Assembly: GCA_946894095.1 (NCBI GenBank)
Contig: OX335655.1
Span: 10,292,001 to 10,356,000 of the forward strand
Source: Incurvaria masculella
Lineage: Eukaryota > Arthropoda > Insecta > Lepidoptera > Incurvariidae
Length of the DNA: 64,000 bases
Direction of reading: 5' to 3'
A program made the position numbers and the translations under genes. Below are positions 54,625 to 64,000 of the stretch, one piece after another (positions within the stretch are counted from its first letter, which is position 1; every line of letters starts with the position of its first letter). Under the pieces are notes generated by a model. It did not search any database. It saw only the letters and a list, made by a program, of their open reading frames with translations, and had not been told where the DNA came from.

Positions 54625-55060
54625 AACTGGACATGGTTCGCTAATACCGAACTGACCGTCAGATATTAGCCTAACACACCACATGGGAACTAGGTGCCAT
54701 GCCAGGATCTTCCTTATATTGCTCGGCTACACTGAACTGGATGGAAAACACGGACAATTTTCATTGCCGCTTCGACCATCGTTCATTCAATGCGATGGTA
54801 CCAACCCGGGCGCGATTAACCCTACCACCTAGCAAGTAAAGCTGTATACCAATTATTGTACTGTTGTGTGTAAAAATAAATCATTTTCTTGTTATTTTTA
54901 TTATTATTAAAGAACCTATAGTTTCACTTGGAATCCGAACCACGGCCAGCCTCAACAGTTGAAAATGGTGACCCATTCAGAACCTAACCACACTCAGAGG
55001 TGCTTCCCCAGCTTATCGATTCGCAAGGCGTCGCACACTGAGCTACCGAGGCTGAGTTTA
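54625..55060 (-). repeat. 5S-head SINE, minus strand, with a short insertion
   Basis: Tail, body and 5S head (TCCCCAGCTTATCGATTCGC, GAGCTACCGAGGCTGA) are complete. About 70 bp at 54841-54911 (TTATTATTA-rich end) interrupts the GCAAGTAAAG/AACCTATAG junction. Confidence 0.8.
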
Positions 55061-55744
55061 TGACGGATGTCTATGTGAATATTGTGCATGAATATTTCAA
55101 TTAGCGGAAAAACCCACCTTATCTTGGATGAGGTGGTTTTTTACAAACAAAAATGTGGCATCACCTGATATTATCAGCTGTCAATTTTGAAGTTTTAAAC
55201 GTTATTTTGAACAGCTAATGGACTGTAATGGATAAAAATCAATTGTGCACATTGTTTCTGTATGTAATAATTCATTATTAATTCAAATTGGTTGCTTCTA
55301 AACTAAAAATGATTAGGTACTGAAATATAAGAGAATTAATTGGAAGAGAAACGCAGGAATACATTGATGGAATGTTATACCATACATTTTGTGAAGATAA
55401 AATAATATGTGGGATCTGATCCCCTACCGCTACTGTATGCAAAAATTCTTCACAGAAAGCATATATTTTTTAACAATTATATTGTACGGACCGCACGTAG
55501 GCGCTTCGAAAAGATTCGATCAGGAACCGGAAATCGATTGGAGTTGCCGTTTTATTAACTCTCATTAAGGCTCATTAAGAGATACTTACGATAATACATG
55601 AATAGTAATGAGAAATACTTTACCTTAAATGACTGAATTTTAGTTCGGGTAAAACAGTGAACAATTGCACATCATTTTTTTTAAGTGTGTTCTTCATTAA
55701 AAATAATATGTATATTTTAAAAAGATAAAGTATATGTAACTGTA
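55061..55744. other. Unassigned AT-rich DNA
   Basis: The inverted pair CACCTTATC / GATGAGGTGG near 55113-55136 forms a small hairpin. Nothing else is recognised. Confidence 0.4.
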
Positions 55745-55777
55745 CATGCAAGCCCAACACACCGCGTTTCCGAAATA

Positions 55778-56651
55778 CATGCTTTGATCAAAAAGTTCCG
55801 GGAATTAATAAATAAAAAAAATGTGTTAATTTTCGGATACATTTATTTTATCACCTTCAAAATAACAACCGTCTGAAGCGATGCACATACGCCAACACTT
55901 AACCCTTTTGACTTTTGATAGTCCGGTGAAGGAATGGCTTTCAATGCCTTCGTCGCATTTTCTTTTATTTCATCGATGCTCGAAAATTGAGAACAGGAAA
56001 AAGTCACATGGTGCCATATCCGGAGAATACGGTGCCTGTTGAATTGTATTTACAGTATGTTTGGTCAAATAATCAGTCACGATGCGCGCTTTGTGAGACG
56101 GAGCATTGTCATGGTGCAAGATCCATGAGTTGTTTTGCCACAATTCCGGTCGCTTTCTACGCACAGCATCTCTGAAATGCTTGATTACGGCCAGGTAGTG
56201 CTCCTTATTGACTGTTTGACGATTTTCGAGTACGATTTCTTGAACTTTTTCGACATTATCATCGCTAGTTGATATTGAAGGGCGTCCACGACGAGGTGCA
56301 TCGTCAACTTCTTTGAGACCATTTTTGAACGACGAATACCACTCGTATACTCTTGTTTTTGAGAGAGCAGAGTCCCCGTAGGCTTTTTGTAGCATTTTGA
56401 ATGCATCAGCACGAGAGATTTCGTTGGAAACACAAAACTTCAAACAAATTCTTTGTTCAATATTTTTTTTCCATTTTGAAATGCGACAAACTTCAAAAAC
56501 TTGATTGATATAAACAGACGGCAAAAAATTACTAATGTCATTTAATATTTGAAATTTGGCAGGAGTATCAGGGAAAGGGAAAAAAAATATTCGAATCGGT
56601 AGAGCGTTTTAAATTCAAACTACAAATTCCCGGAACTTATTGATCATATTG
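55778..56651 (-). mobile_element. mariner element, internally deleted
   Basis: Terminal inverted repeats of about 28 bp (CA...TGATCAAAAAGTTCCGGGAA and its inverse) are flanked by TA at 55776-55777 and 56652-56653, the expected target duplication. At 874 bp it is several hundred bp shorter than a usual mariner of about 1.3 kb. It sits inside a SINE. Confidence 0.85.
55970..56524 (-). pseudogene. mariner transposase, internally deleted
   Basis: The 184-codon minus ORF has the N-terminal HTH region (EQRICLKFCVSNEISRADAF, then KTRVYEWYSSFKNG and RRGRPS). At LENRQ it jumps directly to the TVNKEHYLAVIKHFRD segment of the catalytic core. The middle third, including the first catalytic Asp, is missing. 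The second and third Asp remain (HHDNAPSH and PCDFFLF) with 34 residues between them, the D34D spacing of mariner proper. Past EHR the frame is lost, although other frames still read KENATKALKAIP and IASDGCYFEGDKI, the usual C-terminus. It cannot be catalytic but keeps the DNA-binding half. Confidence 0.85.
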
Positions 56652-56760
56652 TAATTACGTGCCATGCCATACTTCCCTTTATAAGCACAGCTACATTGAA
56701 CTGGATAGAAAACACGGACATTTTTTTTGTCGCTTCGACCATCTTTTGTGAGGCGCTAAC

Positions 56761-57054
56761 CAGGAGATCCCCAGCAAATCAATTGCTGTATGTGTACCTC
56801 TCTGTGCATCCCAAATGTGAGAATGCCCCTGGTTATTATGCCCGCATTTGTAAACACTGTTGAAAGGTATGCAATCAAGAATTTTATTATTATAATACTT
56901 TAATTATGCCAATATCAACTTCATTTAGTTGATTTAAATTTATATAGAATCACGCCAAGGCCCGATAGTTAGCTTGTAGGTAACGCAATGTCATTGGTCG
57001 AACGCTCTGATTGGTTAAGTAGCTTTTTTAAGCAGCATTGGTTATTTTCGTCAA
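56761..57054. other. Unassigned DNA
   Basis: Nothing recognised. Confidence 0.4.
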
Positions 57055-57140
57055 GAAAGGCGCTTTGAAAACCGTTATAAAAGCTGTTTTCGAGACTTAG
57101 GATTCCTGATTATGGAATTCCAGGAATAGGTGTTGATAAT
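57055..57140. repeat. Foldback element, family F, one arm
   Basis: GGCGCTTTGAAAACCGTTATAAAAGC, TTTTCGAGACTTAGGATTCC and GAATTCCAGGAATAGG match the right arm of 59530-59718. The left arm is absent. Confidence 0.6.
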
Positions 57141-57459
57141 AACAAAGGAAAAATTAAGAACCGGAAATCGAATATAGAAAGTTCTGTACCCTGAAATGAC
57201 CCACTTGTTAGCCCTTGAGAAAAAATAAAGCTATAGATAACATTGTATTGAGCCCAGCATAAAGTCCCGTTCACTTACATAGTAAAAATTCAATTGCATA
57301 GAAATCTAGCGACAACGATAACTTTGGATTGAGCCAAGAAAATATTTAAAAAATCATGAGTCCCGTTTACTTACATAGTACGGATTCAATTCTATAAAAA
57401 CCCAGCGAACACGCTCCGAACAGACTAATCGATACCGCAGAATAGTCTCCGACCTCTCG
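57141..57459. other. Unassigned DNA with a local imperfect repeat
   Basis: AAGTCCCGTTCACTTACATAG (57261-57281) recurs as AGTCCCGTTTACTTACATAG (57359-57378), about 98 bp apart, with similar following sequence: a partial tandem duplication. No gene is seen. Confidence 0.5.
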
Positions 57460-57880
57460 CGGCGAAAATTTCACTGCAAAATGTGATTTAACCGCCTCTG
57501 CCGTCCGTCTATAAAAAATCCAAACGACATCATCAATTATTCGGGGCGTATTTTTTCGTAATTTTCACCAAATTGCAATAGGAACAAATTCGGCGAGAGG
57601 CGCCGTGCGTGCGGCGGCGCCTCCCCGCGTCCCGCGCACCCCCGCACCCCCGCACCCCGGCGCCGCCGACCGGTGGGTAATAGAGCGACGATGCCGATAT
57701 AAATGGCCCCTCCTACATTGTTACGGGGCCCGTATATTATCACAAGGACGGAAATTCAAAGGGCAGACCGTGAAGGATGTGATTTACGAGTGGGCTCGCG
57801 GCTAGCCGCGGGTTTAAAATGAAAATTTCCGCTAGACCCCGTCGGAGCTGGCCGGAGTGACGGTTGCGTCGCCGCTGGGG
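57460..57880. promoter_or_regulatory. CpG-rich unique block, candidate host regulatory element
   Basis: AT-rich unique sequence (57460-57590) passes into a very GC-rich core (57600-57680, with CCCCGCACCCCCGCACCCC) and a mixed block to 57880. It contains CGATATAAATGG at 57691-57702, a possible TATA-like element. No repeat relative was seen. Function is inferred from composition only. Confidence 0.35.
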
Positions 57881-58059
57881 CGGTTCCGTTGTTTATTTGT
57901 ATTTTTATCGCAAACTAGTGTCCCTCCGAGATCTACAGCTCGCGAGCATGTCTTTGCATAGCTTAAAGCTGAATAAATGGTCACCGCGCACCTTTAAACA
58001 ATATCCTATTAATTTTCTCGTACTTTTCTCACCTAACCATATAGGTCTTGTCACAAAAC

Positions 58060-58190
58060 AATGCTCTAAAACCGGCTCGACACTAAACATCCATATAATT
58101 ATCGAATCAGCTCATGAAATTTCACAAGAATCGGTTGAGAAATGCGATCTATAAAGGAGAACAGCCGAACAACGAAAGCATTTTTGCCCA
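58060..58190 (+). repeat. Dispersed repeat B, copy 2
   Basis: CTCTAAAACCGGCTCGACAC, GCTCATGAAATTTCACAAG and AATCGGTTGAGAAATGCGATC match 34320-34430. Confidence 0.55.
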
Positions 58191-59100
58191 AGCTAAAACG
58201 GAAAGTCCGCTCGCACTTCGCACGGTTAAGTATTCCTTGATCATTATAGTTAGTCCGGTTGCGCTTGCGAAGACCATGGTTGTAACTGTTTATTTGTTTA
58301 TGGCGGGAGTTTATAACATGCTCATAAACAATGACAATTTACAAAGATAATGATATTTTATTTTCATGAAAAAAAAATATAATACTATTGGTCTGTTAAC
58401 AATATTTCTGTATTATTATTGTATTAAACTGTATAATTGACAGATTTCAATAAAGGTAATAATAATACAAAATCGATATCGAACTGAAGTTGGCCTTGTG
58501 GACCCCAGCATGCATAATATGTATCTACACATAAAAAAGTACTAAAAAATAAAAAAACATTTTTTATTTTAAGTTTCTAATAGATGTGCTGATAACAAAA
58601 AAACAACGATCACAACTTAATACAGTTTATATTCTGATCTTGTCACTCATTTTGTTCAATCACTTATCCAATATGTTTTAAAATTGTTTTTTTATTAATG
58701 ATATTTTTTAATGATTAGCCAGATCAATAACTTATAAAACTAGTGTTCATAAAAAAAAAACGATGTTACAATCTAATAAAACTGCGTTCTTCTTTGAGAT
58801 ACAAACTTACATTCTTATGTAAATGTTTTACGGTCCTAATACCTCAAGGGGTCCGGACGCTTCCGGAAGCCTGAAAACCTTTTACACAAATTAATAAATA
58901 ATGGTGTATACAGATCGTGGCCGCTGAAACAATTACAAATTCATGGGTCCCGCACATCCGCAAGAAAAGATCTTTTTTAACATTGTGTTTTTGCATGTAA
59001 TAGCACTTCCGCCGGGTTTATTATTAATGCCCTAATTCTTTACGAAAACATCCAGCGAAGCGTGAAAAAATAATTCTCGCTCTACGGTTCGCCACCCCTG
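58191..59100. other. Unassigned AT-rich DNA
   Basis: Nothing recognised. Confidence 0.4.
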
Positions 59101-59340
59101 AAAAAACATGCCTTCAGCGGCATTATTACGGCCTGAAAAATTAAACGAATTCGTGTATTGTTTGTTGATTTATGTAGCTATTGTATGTGGCTTATCTGCT
59201 GTTATCGCCCCGTCCATCATGCTACGGCCTACAGCCACGAGACATATGGCTCCGAGTTTAATTAATTTGCGTTACGACTTTTCGAGATGGATTTTTCATG
59301 GCAAACGATTTCAGGTTTCTAAATTGGTTAGGGACCTTTA
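59101..59340. other. Unique mixed-composition block
   Basis: A 77-codon ORF (59108-59341, plus) has no recognised domain. The block contains TTTAATTAATTTG (59255-59267), a homeodomain-type core. It could be a conserved non-coding element or chance. Confidence 0.25.
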
Positions 59341-59349
59341 AATTTCGTC

Positions 59350-59430
59350 TCGTGGGTCTGTTCGTCAGTCCAGCCTTCCGTTCGTTTACCGCAACCCTGT
59401 AACTTCTTCATGAACTGTTACGATGACGTT
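59350..59430 (-). repeat. Highly decayed GTCY-MITE relative
   Basis: TCTGTTCGTCAGTCCAGCCTTCC and TTCATGAACTGTTAC resemble the microsatellite flank of 53351-53645. Weak. Confidence 0.35.
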
Positions 59431-59529
59431 TCAGAACGACGTGGATCATATCGAAACAAAATACACTTTAAAATATACACGGTGATCAGAAAACCTGTCG
59501 AACACCCGAATGCAAGAAGAACAGTTACA

Positions 59530-59718
59530 GCAGGTCTATTCCTGGCGTTCCGTAATCGGGAATCAGGAATCCTGAGTCTAGAAAAAAGCGGTTTCAAAGC
59601 TATTTTTTAATTAATCAAGGTTTTCCGTCGAAAAACTCGCTTTGAAAATCGCTATAAAAGCGGTTTTCTAGACTTAGGATTCCTAATTCCTGATTACTGA
59701 ATGCCAGGAATAGACCTG
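59530..59718. mobile_element. Foldback element, family F, best-preserved copy
   Basis: Terminal inverted repeats of about 55 bp: CAGGTCTATTCCTGGCGTTCC...GAATCCTGAGTCTAGAAAA against TTTTCTAGACTTAGGATTCC...CCAGGAATAGACCTG. Inside, GAAAATCGCT and AGCGGTTTTC form a second hairpin. No ORF. Confidence 0.75.
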
Positions 59719-59764
59719 CTGATACCGAATCGATTATTTTTTTTCAAAATTCGGCCAAATTTAC

Positions 59765-59865
59765 AATACCTCCTAGTAAGTAAGGAACGTACAACTGTAG
59801 AGCCTGCTTCACCAAGCTTATCGAATCGCAAGGCGTCGCGCCACTGGGCCACCGAGGTATAACAG
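59765..59865 (-). repeat. 5S-head SINE, deletion derivative
   Basis: ACCTCCTAGTAAGTAAGGAACG is joined to AGCCTGCTTCACCAAGCTTATCG and CAAGGCGTCGCGCCACTGGG. The middle of the head is missing. Confidence 0.65.
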
Positions 59866-60040
59866 GTCCGTTTTTTATTTTTTATGTTGATTTCACATTC
59901 ATATTCGGCGTTACTACGTAAATCCTTCTTATTTTTGTATTGTAGACGATAAATACACTTAAAACCAACAACGTTTGAATCTATTGATGTTTTTTTGGTT
60001 GAGCGAAAAGCTAGAATAGTAAATGTTTGTGACCCGTAGG

Positions 60041-60169
60041 CCTATTCTTGGAGCTCCGTGCTCAGGAATCACGAATATTTCAGACAAGAAAGCTACGTTT
60101 ATAGCGGTTGTCAAAGCGGTTCGTGACTGAAACATTATTGATTCTTGAGCACGGAACTCCAAGAATAGG
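60041..60169. mobile_element. Foldback element, short family F relative
   Basis: CCTATTCTTGGAGCTCCGTG, CTCAGGAATCA and its inverse (TGATTCTTGAG, CACGGAACTCCAAGAATAGG) give inverted arms of about 40 bp and an element of 129 bp. Confidence 0.75.
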
Positions 60170-60514
60170 GTTACTGGCTCCCCGATCCAATCGTGCCTGG
60201 CTCAAACATTAATATTAGCCTGGACTAGAGTGGGCCCGGGGTCGTGCCACTGTTACAGAGCAGAGCTGTTAGTCCCAGTTGTCACCTAAAGTGGCGTTTA
60301 CGGAACTTCGAAGTCCCGTACAAACGTTAAACTCCATACAATTTTTTTTAACTAGATATTCTGTGGTTTTACTTCTTCAAGCTGTCAAAGTCAAACTCGG
60401 ACTTTCGATATGTATGAAAACGCGGAGTCGGCATAAACGGCAACGTCGACGTATTTACGGCAACGTTGAGTAAGCTGTCAAATCAAACTCGGACTCGCAA
60501 ATGTTTTATTTATT

Positions 60515-60750
60515 TATGTATTTATTCATTTATTTATTTATAGGTACACCAACAGTAAACACACGGACAACTTATAAAACTATGCTAACAGTACAGTACT
60601 ACAAGAGTAAGTGCCACATTCAGGGTGTGAGTACCAATAATAGGTATACACAGCACCCAAATTAAGCTCCTAAACTTAATTATTATTACAAAAGATGCAT
60701 AATAAAATAATGTGTATCTAATCAATTTCTGACAAATAGGAATCAATGAA
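60515..60750 (-). repeat. Probable LINE 3' end, minus strand
   Basis: It starts with a TTTATTTATTTA run (an AAAT tail read in reverse) followed by unique-looking sequence without an ORF. Confidence 0.4.
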
Positions 60751-61265
60751 TGAATAGGAAAAATGTATAATTACTAAGGATAAAAATATCAAATTCTATT
60801 TGACTGGAGAGATCATTATAACAACGTAACATTCTCGGCCAGCTTGACTCTGATGCTAAATTAGAAGTTGAAAGTGGGTTTTGTTGGGCGCTCTTCAATT
60901 TCTATGTACATTTGAAAACGCCAGTCGATCGGTTTGCCGTAAACGCCAATTTAGGTGACAGCTGGGACTACGGGCTCTGCTCACAATTTGTCGGTCCCCA
61001 TGAAGCGAGATCAATCAATGGGCGAAGCTTGTTACAAAAGCTCACATTTTTCACTGGAAAGTCTTTCATTTACATTTTTCCGGAATTTTCCGCCGTGTGG
61101 GCAAACGCTGCGTTTCCGTCTGAATTCACGATGAATTTGCATTTAAATGATAGTGTCATGCCGGTCGATGCTTCGACATGGTGGCATTGGAGGGTTACGT
61201 GTTTTTCGAAAATATACCTTAGTGCACGTGTTGTAAGATTCAAACAGTCTCGAAAAGGTTGGTTC
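60751..61265. other. Unique block, candidate conserved non-coding element
   Basis: The block has a 128-codon ORF (60912-61298, plus) without a recognised domain and with no repeat relative in the window. It contains ATTTGCAT (61134-61141), an octamer/POU-type motif, and GTGACAGCTGGG (60955-60966), a TGACAG plus E-box combination. Function is inferred only. Confidence 0.25.
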
Positions 61266-61599
61266 AGGGAAATGGTTGTCGTTATAGGTGCACAATAATT
61301 ATTGTCCGAGCTCCGATTGGACTCACCGATTTTGCCAGGCTGAAAAATATAATTTAGTGAAAGCTGTAGATTTATCGCATCTCAATCGGGTTGGAAGACC
61401 AATTCCAATAAGGCACCTTTGTTGATATTTTTAGGGAAATGGTTGTCGTTATAGGTGCACAATAATTATTGTCCGAGCTCCGATTGGACTCACCGATTTT
61501 GCCAGGCTGAAAAATATAATTTAGTGAAAGCTGTAGATTTATCGCATCTCAATCGGGTTGGAAGACCAATTCCAATAAGGCACCTTTGTTGATATTTTT
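61266..61599. repeat. Perfect 167-bp tandem duplication
   Basis: 61266-61432 and 61433-61599 are identical by eye, each starting AGGGAAATGGTTGTCG and ending TTGATATTTTT. Confidence 0.95.
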
Positions 61600-63079
61600 A
61601 TCAGTTTTATTAGTTTTAGTCAATCTTATGACTCGTATTTTTTTATTTCTCACATTGGTTTCACCTTCAAATTACCTATATTGCTTAAGTCATAAGATTT
61701 TCACGACTATTTAGGTCGATGCAGACAGATAAGTAGAAAAAAAATCATAACTTAAGACCAAAGTTTCTTGGTGGGTTCTTCTTCACTAAGTTGATCGAAC
61801 CGTGGATCAATCGAATTGTGACACGACTTAGTGTAGTTTGACTACCGGAAGTTGAATGAATATATAAATGTAGTAAGTAATGGAAACATTTCTTCACGCA
61901 AACATACTTCCGCTCCACCTATTTACCCGCGAAATGGTGAGCTCATTAAAATTTCATTTGCCAGCGTATATCTGATTTACTGCAGCTCTAACAATAAACA
62001 TAATCATATATTTAGATGCAAGGACGTGTGATTTTTTTTAATTACTCGTTTAATTGTATGAACGTATTTTATTTTTGGTAGTTTTTTTTTCGAGTGTATT
62101 CTTTGTTGTTAATTTAACTTGTATGATACCAATTTGGTCGTAACTTCGCTGGTCTATGTATACTTATGTTAACAATGTTTTTCTGTATGTATTCGACTGT
62201 TTGTTACGCAAATAAAATAAAAAAATAAATAAAATAACACCTGATTTCATTCTGTTTTATAAGGGCTTAAGTAAAAACATATTTTGTTTATTTATTTATC
62301 AAATTTAAAAAAAACTACCTATTTTGGAATTTCAAAAACATTAAAGATTCATTGATGATCTAGCTATATTTGAAACCGATGAAAATGCTCATTGTATCTG
62401 ATGCTCTTATTCTGTGTTCAAAAATTTTTTACGATAGTTTATGAATATTTGGTCTAATTTGAGAACACAAAGCACCAGAGACTTACCGTTTTATCTTTTT
62501 TATTTTTATTTATGTGAGTATATTTAGTTTTTAATTCATCGATATTCGTTCCATTTATTCTTAAATATAATTAAATGTTGTTTTACTTACGTCCTTATGA
62601 AACTAAAGGCAATCAGAATTTATGTTAAATTATCACGAAAAACTGGCAAAAAATATAAATACACAATTTATGTACGGACCCACGAAAACTAAAAATTCCT
62701 TCGTTTTGCATCAAGCGAATTTATTACAGCCCAATCCTTCAGTGAGGGAGCCTGACTAGCCAGGTTTTCAAACAACTGATATGTAAGAATATAAGACAAC
62801 GTGCACAATATATTTGTAATCACTATGACACTTGTCAAAATCCCTTTTGAATTCCTTTCTTCATTGTGGTTAAGCGAACCGCAAAAGGTCCGGCCCTCAG
62901 ATCAAACAAAGTAGGAGATGACCACCTAGCTTGTCTACTTTGAGACCCGCTGTCTTCAACTTACTATAACTACCAACCTGCTAAAGTCCAATATTTGAGG
63001 TTATTGTTATTTTATTTCAGTTAAGAATAAACACCCGTAAAAAATTAAAAATATTAAAATTTAGACTATTATCTAGTGT
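61600..63079. other. Unassigned AT-rich DNA
   Basis: An AAATAAA-rich tail at about 62210-62235 may be the 3' end of a LINE. No gene is recognised. Confidence 0.4.
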
Positions 63080-63442
63080 ATGAGCGTAGAATGGTTTTCA
63101 TGCGCGGCGACCCGGGAACGCCCCCATGACACTTCTCCTTACTTTTCCCTTCTGCGGTCCGATCCAACGACGAATGAGACGGTCCGACCGTCAGCGGACC
63201 GTCAGGCTGTTTATCTCCGACACCACGCCGACTATTTCCCGGGCAGCGGCGGCGGCGGCGTTACGAGGACAGGTCATTCAGTTTCGCGACTGAATTTAAC
63301 CCATTTTATTTCTCCTCTACTAATTGGAGGAGCTGCGACTCTCCCAGTAATTACTACTCCCGAGGGAGGCGGGAAGCGTCCTCGTGATAAATTGCTTCTT
63401 CCCGTGACGGCGCCGGCCAGCAGAAGACACGACCGCTATTGA
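63080..63442 (+). other. CpG-rich unique block with a 120-codon ORF (uncertain)
   Basis: The block has a GGCGGCGGCGGCGG run (63248-63261) and paired GGTCCGACCG / CGGACCGTC motifs (63181-63208). The open frame from 63080 has no known domain, no signal peptide and no repeat relatives. It is either an exon of an unrecognised host gene or, more likely, a GC-rich non-coding element. Confidence 0.25.
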
Positions 63443-64000
63443 AATTGTATTTTTACGTCCGACGTCCGCTAGTTTTGCAGAATAAATTGCAGTATTTAAT
63501 TTAAATTGTGGTCATAAAGAAGCTAGCGCATCATCGTTGCAGTAATGAGAAGGAAGACGGTATGAAATTTGCGATGGCTTTCATTTCTTCCACATGCTCT
63601 TTTTAAGGAATTCCATCTAACTACTATGTCCTTTAATAACAGTGAATCCACCCAATATATCTTGGAAATGAATAGTACATATACAATAGAGTAGATATAT
63701 GTATCTTTTATATTTCTAGGTTATTATGTGTAACGTCTTAGGACTCCAAATATATAATTCTTTCAAACCTTTCTTTAAAATTTTCGTAAATTAAGCATAT
63801 TGAACCAGACGCAAAACATCCCAAAACGAAAAAAATATATAAATAATGTCATAACACAATATTTTAAGTAGACAAAAATTAATACAAAAAATTACAAACA
63901 ATTTAATTAGAGCGAATAAGAACGTCTTTAGACGTATTAGCCAAGGCCAATCAAATCAATAAATCTATGTTTTGCTGTCAAAACTGTAACAAACATGCAG
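63443..64000. other. Unassigned AT-rich DNA
   Basis: Nothing recognised to the end of the window. Confidence 0.4.

Larger units (their letters stand above)
55745..56760 (-). repeat. SINE fragment split by a mariner element
   Basis: CAAGCCCAACACACCGCGTTTCC (55750-55772) and CGTGCCATGCCATACTTCCC, then GAACTGGATAGAAAAC (56658-56716), are the two halves of one SINE tail and body. They close up exactly if the mariner and one TA are removed. Confidence 0.75.

Overview
The window looks like nuclear DNA from a moth or butterfly (Lepidoptera). The inference rests on its repeats: SINEs with a 5S rRNA-like head, Helitron-like elements ending in CTAG, MITEs carrying a GACG/GTCY microsatellite, jockey-like LINE tails and a BEL/Pao fragment. 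The DNA is AT-rich with short GC-rich islands. No host protein-coding exon could be recognised with confidence. Most ORFs of 60-130 codons look like chance ORFs or readings through repeats.

Layout. 1-5.1 kb: a truncated LINE 3' end, two GTCY MITE copies and a Helitron-like element (3531-4661) inserted into an older dispersed repeat. 5-16 kb: mostly unrecognised AT-rich DNA with decayed SINEs, a 13-bp minisatellite, a foldback element and a striking palindrome near 15.77 kb. 16.4-18.1 kb: a broken BEL/Pao pol region on the minus strand. 18-24.3 kb: a second copy of the repeat that the 3.5-kb Helitron interrupts, a palindromic MITE, SINEs, a LINE reverse-transcriptase tail and a MITE nested in a MITE. 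24-43 kb: gene-poor DNA with GC-rich islands, SINEs, LINE 3' fragments, foldback elements and Helitron 3' remnants. 43.1-44.3 kb: a second Helitron-like copy, almost identical to the first. 44.4-50.3 kb: an apparently complete non-LTR retrotransposon with intact ORF1 and ORF2, a CAA-repeat tail and a long target-site duplication. 50-64 kb: more SINEs, a mariner deletion derivative inside a SINE, foldback MITEs, a perfect 167-bp tandem duplication and several CpG-rich unique blocks that could be host regulatory DNA.

The only genes that look functional are the retrotransposon's ORF1 (a basic, probable RNA-binding protein) and ORF2 (endonuclease, reverse transcriptase, RNase H, zinc motif), which would act together in target-primed reverse transcription. 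The rest records layered transposition: Helitron into repeat, mariner into SINE, MITE into SINE, MITE into MITE, LINE into an older repeat, and a SINE head carried inside the Helitron family.

I did not find a clear new host gene system. The best leads are the intact LINE and its RNA hairpins, the recent Helitron pair with its captured SINE, and the foldback and palindromic elements.
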